A DNA stretch of 11,687 nucleotides from Sandaracinaceae bacterium (GTDB lineage: Bacteria > Myxococcota_A > Polyangia > Polyangiales > Sandaracinaceae): contig JANWYL010000084.1 of assembly GCA_025056955.1 (NCBI GenBank), positions 1-11,687 on the forward strand, read 5' to 3'. Below are positions 7,921 through 11,687 of this stretch, one piece after another. The translations under genes were made by a program, and so were the position numbers. How positions within the stretch are numbered: the first letter of the stretch is position 1; each line of letters begins with the position of its first letter. The notes below the pieces were generated by a model. That model saw only the letters and a list, made by a program, of their open reading frames with translations. It was not told the origin of the DNA and made no database searches.

Positions 7921-7935
7921 AGGTGAAAAGCACCT
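7921..7935 (+). repeat. Small hairpin over a possible ribosome binding site
   Basis: AGGTG (7921-7925) can pair with CACCT (7931-7935) across an AAAAG loop. The left arm is the only Shine-Dalgarno-like stretch near the ATG at 7937, with 11 bases between them. If translation began at 7937 the hairpin could mask that site. I favour a later start for the gene, in which case the hairpin lies in the untranslated leader. Confidence 0.3.
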
Positions 7936-8047
7936 CATGGCTCGACCCCCGATCGCATTCAAAACGACGGCTTCAAGGTGTCATTCATTCAAACAAACCT
8001 TAACTATGGCCTATCCACCAGCAAAAAAATCAACTAGCATTAGTAGT

Positions 8048-10570
8048 ATGGTTCGCTTCTCTGCCCTCTTGCCCATCCTCGTAATCGGATTGTCCTTGAG
8101 CCCCGCTTGCGATTGCGGAAGTGAAAGCGTCCAACCAGGGTGCCGCTCAAGTCGGGAGTGCCCTTCTGGGCACGTTTGCATCGATGGCCGCTGCAGAAGC
8201 GAGATGAGGGTGGTTGATGCGGATGGTGGAAGGGATTCGATGCATCCTTTCGATGCCTTCGAGGGGGAAGATGCTTTTGTCTGCACCATGCCGTGCGGAG
8301 ATGGTTGTTGCGGGCCAAACGAGATCTGCTATGCGAACACGTGCATCCCACGAGGAAATCGATGCGAGCGATCCTCTGATTGCCCAGGTGACACCTACTG
8401 TGCAAGCGATGCACCTGGTGGCTCCCTTTGTGTCCCCTTTGGTGTACCAAGTGAACGCACCCACGATCCGAATTGCACCCGCTTGGTGATTGCAGGTGTT
8501 TTCTCCCCAACCATTCAGTGCGAATTTCAAAATCCACCTCCAGGGGATCCCTTCCCCCAGAATATCCACGTGCTCACAACCCCAGTGGTTGTGGACTTTC
8601 GAATTGGCCGTGGTCCAGACGCACCATCCAGGCCATCGATTGTGGCAGTCTTTGATGATGGCGTGGATGGCCGCAGTGAAGAGCCAACAGGTGTGATCCG
8701 CATCCTCGATGGAGCAACTTGCACCCAACAAGCTGAACTCGGCTCTCTCCAGATTGTTTCTCACAGCTCCTCCCCAGCTGTTGGCGATCTCGACGGTGAT
8801 GGACGCCCGGAAATCGTCGCATACAAGGCGAACGGCGGCCTGGTTGCATTCCGCTACCAACCCGATCTTGGGCAGTGGGTTGTTTGGTGGCGCTCGCACC
8901 ATGCAGACGGAACACCATTTAATCCAACCGGTGGGGGTTGGGCAGGACCCACAATCGTTGATCTCGACAACGACGGGCGTCCAGAGGTGCTCCGAGAATC
9001 GATGGTGTTTAGTTCCGAAGGTGTTTATCTCGGTGGACGCGGTCAAGCACCCACCTACCTTTCAGGGCAGCTCGCAGTGGCATTGGATGTCGATCGAGAC
9101 GGAAAGGTGGAATTGATCAATGGGGACATTCTTCGGGAGTGGAATGCAGAAAGGAGGGAATGGGTTCCCGATCCAATTTCAACAACTCCCCGAAGCCCGG
9201 GCTTTGTGGCGGTTGCTGATTTTGGGGCATTCCCCGGCTCTGCGATGTTTGCCCCAGAAGTTCCAGAAATCGTTGTGGTCACAAGCGGAACGGTGCGCGT
9301 TCAGACCCTCGATGGAACGATTGTGTTTGGGCCAGTGCCCATTCCAGGAGGCGGGAGGGGCGGACCTCCCACGGTTGGTGATTTCGATGGAGACGGGCGC
9401 CCGGAAATCGCAACTGCTGCCGCTGTTTCGTACACCGTCTTTGACCTCGACTGCGTTCCAGCCACCCGAGTGGGTGAATGCCGATCGGGGAGAAGCGATG
9501 GAATCCTTTGGACCCAACCTGCCCAAGATCAGTCGAGCAATGTCACCGGATCGAGTATTTTTGACTTCGAAGGTGATGGCAAGGCGGAAGCCGTCTACGG
9601 AGACGAGTGCTTTTTGCGTGTTTACGATGGTGCGACAGGTCAAGTCCTTTTCAGCCAAGCCCGAAGCTCTTGCACCTGGTATGAAAACCCTGTGATTGCG
9701 GATGTGGATGGAGACTTCAATGCCGAAATCGTGATTGGAGACAACTTCAACTGTGGCTCAGCGGACTTTGGGAGAGATTGCTCTGGTTTTGTCGAAACGG
9801 CAAACCGCAACGTTGATCCGACCTTCCCGGGGTTGCGTTGTGAAAGTGATAGCGACTGCCTTTCTGGGCGTTGTGATCATGGCCTCTGTCGGTGCACAAT
9901 GGATTCCGAGTGCTGCGCAGGCCTTGGCTGCGAGCGTGCTCCCTTCGTCTGTGCACCCCCTCCAGCTGGAACGCCCGGCTCAGGCAACACCTGCCGCGCG
10001 GCCCGTCCCAGAGGAACAAGGGGCATCCGCGTCTATCGCGATGCCCTTGACCGTTGGGTCAACACCCGCACCATCTGGAACCAACACGTCTACTACGTGA
10101 CCAATGTGAGCACAGAAGGCCGCATTCCACGCACGAGCGAAGCCGAAGCAAACTGGCTCAACCCATCGTTCAACAACTTCCGCCAAAACACCCAAGGGGA
10201 TCCCATTCCTGGAGCAGCGCCTGATCTCAGTGCAAGCGGCACACCCCTTGTCTGCAACGAATCAACCGCCCGCCTCCAAGCCAGGGTTTGCAACCGAGGG
10301 AGCTCTGCTGTCGGCTCAGGAGTGACCGTGAGTTTCTATGCGGGTGATCCAAGGGCAGGAGGTCGACTCCTTTGCACAGGGAGGACTGCCCGCAACCTCC
10401 ATGTTGGGGAATGTGAGGTTGTCCAGTGCGAGTGGCACGAAGCACCGCGCGGCCCATCCCAAGCGGTCGACGTGTACGTGGTTGTGGATACCGACGGTGA
10501 GGTGAGCGAATGCCGCGAAGAAAACAACATTGCCCTTTTTGAAGATGTTTACTGCGTCATCCTTGGGTGA
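8048..10570 (+). CDS. Secreted cysteine-rich FG-GAP (VCBS) repeat protein with CARDB-like C-terminus, probable lipoprotein
   Basis: This is an exported surface protein of unknown ligand. The chosen ATG gives 840 residues starting with a signal peptide: Arg3, a hydrophobic core at about 6-17, then LSPAC with Cys21 as the likely lipidated residue. The lipobox is imperfect (Ser at -3). Next come two small Cys-rich modules (about 28-140; SSRECPSGHVC, CGDGCCGPNEIC) separated by an acidic linker. Six FG-GAP/VCBS-type calcium loops of the D-x-D-x-D-G kind begin near residues 247, 305, 347, 445, 506 and 552, consistent with an integrin-like beta-propeller. A third Cys-rich patch lies at about 595-650, and a CARDB-like adhesion domain runs from about 725 to the end (VCNRGSSAVGSGVTVSFY, EENNIALF). 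Such proteins are common in myxobacteria. ATGs at 8006 and 7937 are in frame and would put 14 or 37 extra residues before the signal peptide; no start has a good ribosome binding site. The gene stands alone. Confidence 0.88.
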   Translation: MVRFSALLPILVIGLSLSPACDCGSESVQPGCRSSRECPSGHVCIDGRCRSEMRVVDADGGRDSMHPFDAFEGEDAFVCTMPCGDGCCGPNEICYANTCIPRGNRCERSSDCPGDTYCASDAPGGSLCVPFGVPSERTHDPNCTRLVIAGVFSPTIQCEFQNPPPGDPFPQNIHVLTTPVVVDFRIGRGPDAPSRPSIVAVFDDGVDGRSEEPTGVIRILDGATCTQQAELGSLQIVSHSSSPAVGDLDGDGRPEIVAYKANGGLVAFRYQPDLGQWVVWWRSHHADGTPFNPTGGGWAGPTIVDLDNDGRPEVLRESMVFSSEGVYLGGRGQAPTYLSGQLAVALDVDRDGKVELINGDILREWNAERREWVPDPISTTPRSPGFVAVADFGAFPGSAMFAPEVPEIVVVTSGTVRVQTLDGTIVFGPVPIPGGGRGGPPTVGDFDGDGRPEIATAAAVSYTVFDLDCVPATRVGECRSGRSDGILWTQPAQDQSSNVTGSSIFDFEGDGKAEAVYGDECFLRVYDGATGQVLFSQARSSCTWYENPVIADVDGDFNAEIVIGDNFNCGSADFGRDCSGFVETANRNVDPTFPGLRCESDSDCLSGRCDHGLCRCTMDSECCAGLGCERAPFVCAPPPAGTPGSGNTCRAARPRGTRGIRVYRDALDRWVNTRTIWNQHVYYVTNVSTEGRIPRTSEAEANWLNPSFNNFRQNTQGDPIPGAAPDLSASGTPLVCNESTARLQARVCNRGSSAVGSGVTVSFYAGDPRAGGRLLCTGRTARNLHVGECEVVQCEWHEAPRGPSQAVDVYVVVDTDGEVSECREENNIALFEDVYCVILG

Positions 10571-10631
10571 TTTCAACAACATCAACAACTCAAAAAACCA
10601 TCTCCTCGCTCGACCCATGAGGCCGCTTCCT
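10571..10631. other. Convergent gap between the surface-protein and esterase genes
   Basis: The 61-base gap separates two convergent stop codons. GAGGCC (10619-10624) and GGCCTC (10636-10641) are perfect reverse complements across 11 bases and span the esterase stop codon. A run of six T on the minus strand (complement of 10592-10597) lies about 20 bases beyond this hairpin. The distance is too large for a standard intrinsic terminator, so only a weak case for termination of the esterase transcript can be made. No T-tract serves the plus-strand gene. Confidence 0.35.
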
Positions 10632-11687
10632 TCAGGGCCTCGTGTTGCGAAAGAGGGTGAAGTTTCCTGCCACCCATCCAGAAAGCCAACTCCTGAGGGG
10701 AAGGCCATCAGAGGAAACGATCGAATTTGCCCGAGGCAAAAGGACGTGTTCATCAGAATCGATCACGAAATAACGGGTGCGGCTGTTGTCATCAAGTGCA
10801 GCAAAGAGCCCTGGATAGAGCGCTTCGATACTTCTTCCGTAGAACACGCGCAAAATCGAATCACGGGTTGTGGAGATAATCCCTAGCCGCACATTCGAGA
10901 AGCGCTCGTCGAGGAAATCATTGTAAGCACTCCACCGAGTGGCGCATTCGGTGCACAAAGGAGGAGTGTACATGTTCCATGCCTCTCTCCAGGTCATGTA
11001 AAGAGTAGGGCCAGGATCGAGGAGGGGAGCACTATCAGCCAAAAGGGCTATGTCTGCACTTCGCCAACTTTCGGCAAAGCGATCTCCCTGAATCTGCACA
11101 CCATACCCTCCTGCGGAAATGCCGACCACCCAAATTCGCCTGAGGCTTGGCCACGCCTCTCTCACCTTGGTGATCACCTCGCCAAGATTGACTGCACCCT
11201 TGTGATGCACCGACCGCGAGGCCCCTGGGTAGGTTTGTACCGCATTGCCCGCATGAAGATCCCCTGTGCAGTACGGCATAAAAATCATGTGGGCATTTCG
11301 AAAGGGGTTATCCAAAAGGCTTCGGTCGTCCCACCTGGCCATTTGAAAAAGCGCAAGTTCTTCAAAGAGCAATGCCTCGGTATAATCCTCATCGATGTGG
11401 GCGGCCGTCCGGAGGCCGAAGCAAGTGCTCGCATTCCAACACGCCCCCCCGCCCATGAGCAAAATCACCATTTCCTCAGAACCGTGAAAGGGATTGATGC
11501 CCACGCGATAAGCAGAGCCGTTTCCGCACAAGGCTCCTTCGACCACAACTGCAGACCAACGCCCTGATGGAAGCCTCGACCACAAGGTGCTACCCCCTCC
11601 ATCGGGCCCGCCATCGCGAAAAGCACCGGCATCAAAAGGGGTCCCCCCCTCATTGGAAAGCCAGTTAGAATCTAAAGGCAGGGCATC
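10632..11687 (-). CDS. Pectinacetylesterase-family (PAE/Notum-like) hydrolase, secreted (5' partial)
   Basis: This is a predicted alpha/beta-hydrolase that cleaves ester bonds, in the plant family acetyl groups from pectin; in bacteria the substrate is unknown. The frame runs off the right edge, so the N-terminus, including any signal peptide, is missing. The visible protein begins with an Asp/Gly-rich linker (FRDGGPDGGGS), typical of exported myxobacterial proteins, then the catalytic domain. The strand before the oxyanion region reads ILLMGGGACWN (the family has GGGxC-type motifs). The nucleophile Ser is in GISAGGYG (codon 11115-11117). A candidate Asp lies in LLADSAP and a candidate His in DSDEHVLL (codon 10746-10748). 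Several Cys residues (ACWNASTC, CTECATRW) fit an extracytoplasmic disulfide-bonded fold. It ends with WVAGNFTLF before a TGA. It converges on the surface-protein gene; no operon partner is visible. Confidence 0.85.
   Translation of the reverse strand, partial: DALPLDSNWLSNEGGTPFDAGAFRDGGPDGGGSTLWSRLPSGRWSAVVVEGALCGNGSAYRVGINPFHGSEEMVILLMGGGACWNASTCFGLRTAAHIDEDYTEALLFEELALFQMARWDDRSLLDNPFRNAHMIFMPYCTGDLHAGNAVQTYPGASRSVHHKGAVNLGEVITKVREAWPSLRRIWVVGISAGGYGVQIQGDRFAESWRSADIALLADSAPLLDPGPTLYMTWREAWNMYTPPLCTECATRWSAYNDFLDERFSNVRLGIISTTRDSILRVFYGRSIEALYPGLFAALDDNSRTRYFVIDSDEHVLLPRANSIVSSDGLPLRSWLSGWVAGNFTLFRNTRP

Larger units (their letters stand above)
7464..8047. other. Intergenic region between the tRNA cluster and the surface-protein gene
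   Basis: The region lies between divergently read units. The part next to the tRNAs (7464-7530) holds their leader and candidate promoter. A stem-loop-capable stretch at 7535-7557 (AAGAC/GTCTT plus TTG/CAA with a 2-base bulge) sits just upstream of the -35 box. The middle part, about 7560-7880, has short open frames on both strands, but none resembles a known family and none has a convincing start. It may hold remnants of a decayed gene or an untranslated leader. The right part holds an AAGGAG stretch (7892-7897) with no in-frame start at the right spacing, and a small hairpin before an ATG at 7937. I see no clear promoter for the plus-strand gene. Confidence 0.6.

Noticed and set aside
7603..7962. 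A minus-strand open frame of about 119 codons, and an overlapping minus-strand frame at 7574-7804, in the intergenic region.
   Set aside because: Neither product resembles a family I know, neither has a convincing ribosome binding site, and the longer one runs into the region upstream of the surface-protein gene. They look like chance frames.
10592..10641. A possible intrinsic terminator for the esterase gene (GAGGCC/GGCCTC hairpin and a six-T run on the minus strand).
   Set aside because: The hairpin and T-run are about 20 bases apart, too far for a standard terminator; kept only as a description of the gap.
1..11687. CRISPR arrays, insertion sequences, integrases, toxin-antitoxin pairs or phage genes.
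   Set aside because: No regularly spaced repeats, terminal inverted repeats, transposase or integrase motifs were seen on either strand. Although tRNA genes are common integration sites, no duplicated tRNA 3' end was seen nearby.

Overview
The window looks like a chromosomal fragment of a Myxococcota (former deltaproteobacterial) genome, probably from an uncultured or less familiar lineage. Three things point there: a large modular type I polyketide synthase (PKS), a cysteine-rich secreted protein with FG-GAP repeats and a CARDB-like C-terminus, and a secreted esterase with an Asp/Gly-rich linker. All three are typical of predatory or fruiting myxobacteria. By eye the base composition is only moderately GC-rich, lower than in the well-known cultured myxobacteria, so the assignment is an inference and no genus can be named.

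Layout. Positions 1-6233 (+) hold the 3' part of a giant PKS gene that is already open at the left edge. Its domains read KS (N-terminus missing), AT, KR, DH, ACP, TE, so it is a chain-terminating module. Positions 6259-7463 (-) hold a compact cluster that reads, in the direction of transcription, tRNA-Gln(CUG), tRNA-Glu(CUC), a 3-methyladenine DNA glycosylase (Mpg/AAG family) and apaG. It converges on the PKS gene with a gap of only 25 bases. Positions 7464-8047 are a long intergenic stretch that carries the tRNA promoter on the minus strand and the upstream region of the next gene on the plus strand. Positions 8048-10570 (+) encode the FG-GAP/CARDB surface protein. Positions 10632-11687 (-) encode a pectinacetylesterase-like hydrolase that is open at the right edge and converges on the surface-protein gene.

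How the genes work together. The PKS module should take a chain from an upstream enzyme outside the window, extend it with one (probably malonyl) unit, reduce and dehydrate it to an enoyl thioester, and release it through the TE. No tailoring, transport or resistance gene follows it, so the biosynthetic locus ends here at housekeeping genes. The tRNA-mpg-apaG block looks like one transcript: the tRNAs are 3 bases apart, mpg starts 7 bases after the second tRNA, and apaG starts inside the mpg stop codon (ATGA). The two right-hand genes encode exported proteins and have no visible functional link to each other.

The most notable observation is the PKS architecture. The DH lies after the KR catalytic core, and a stretch resembling the normal KR C-terminal tail lies after the DH, so the DH seems to be inserted inside the KR. 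I see no CRISPR array, insertion sequence, phage gene or clear defence system.
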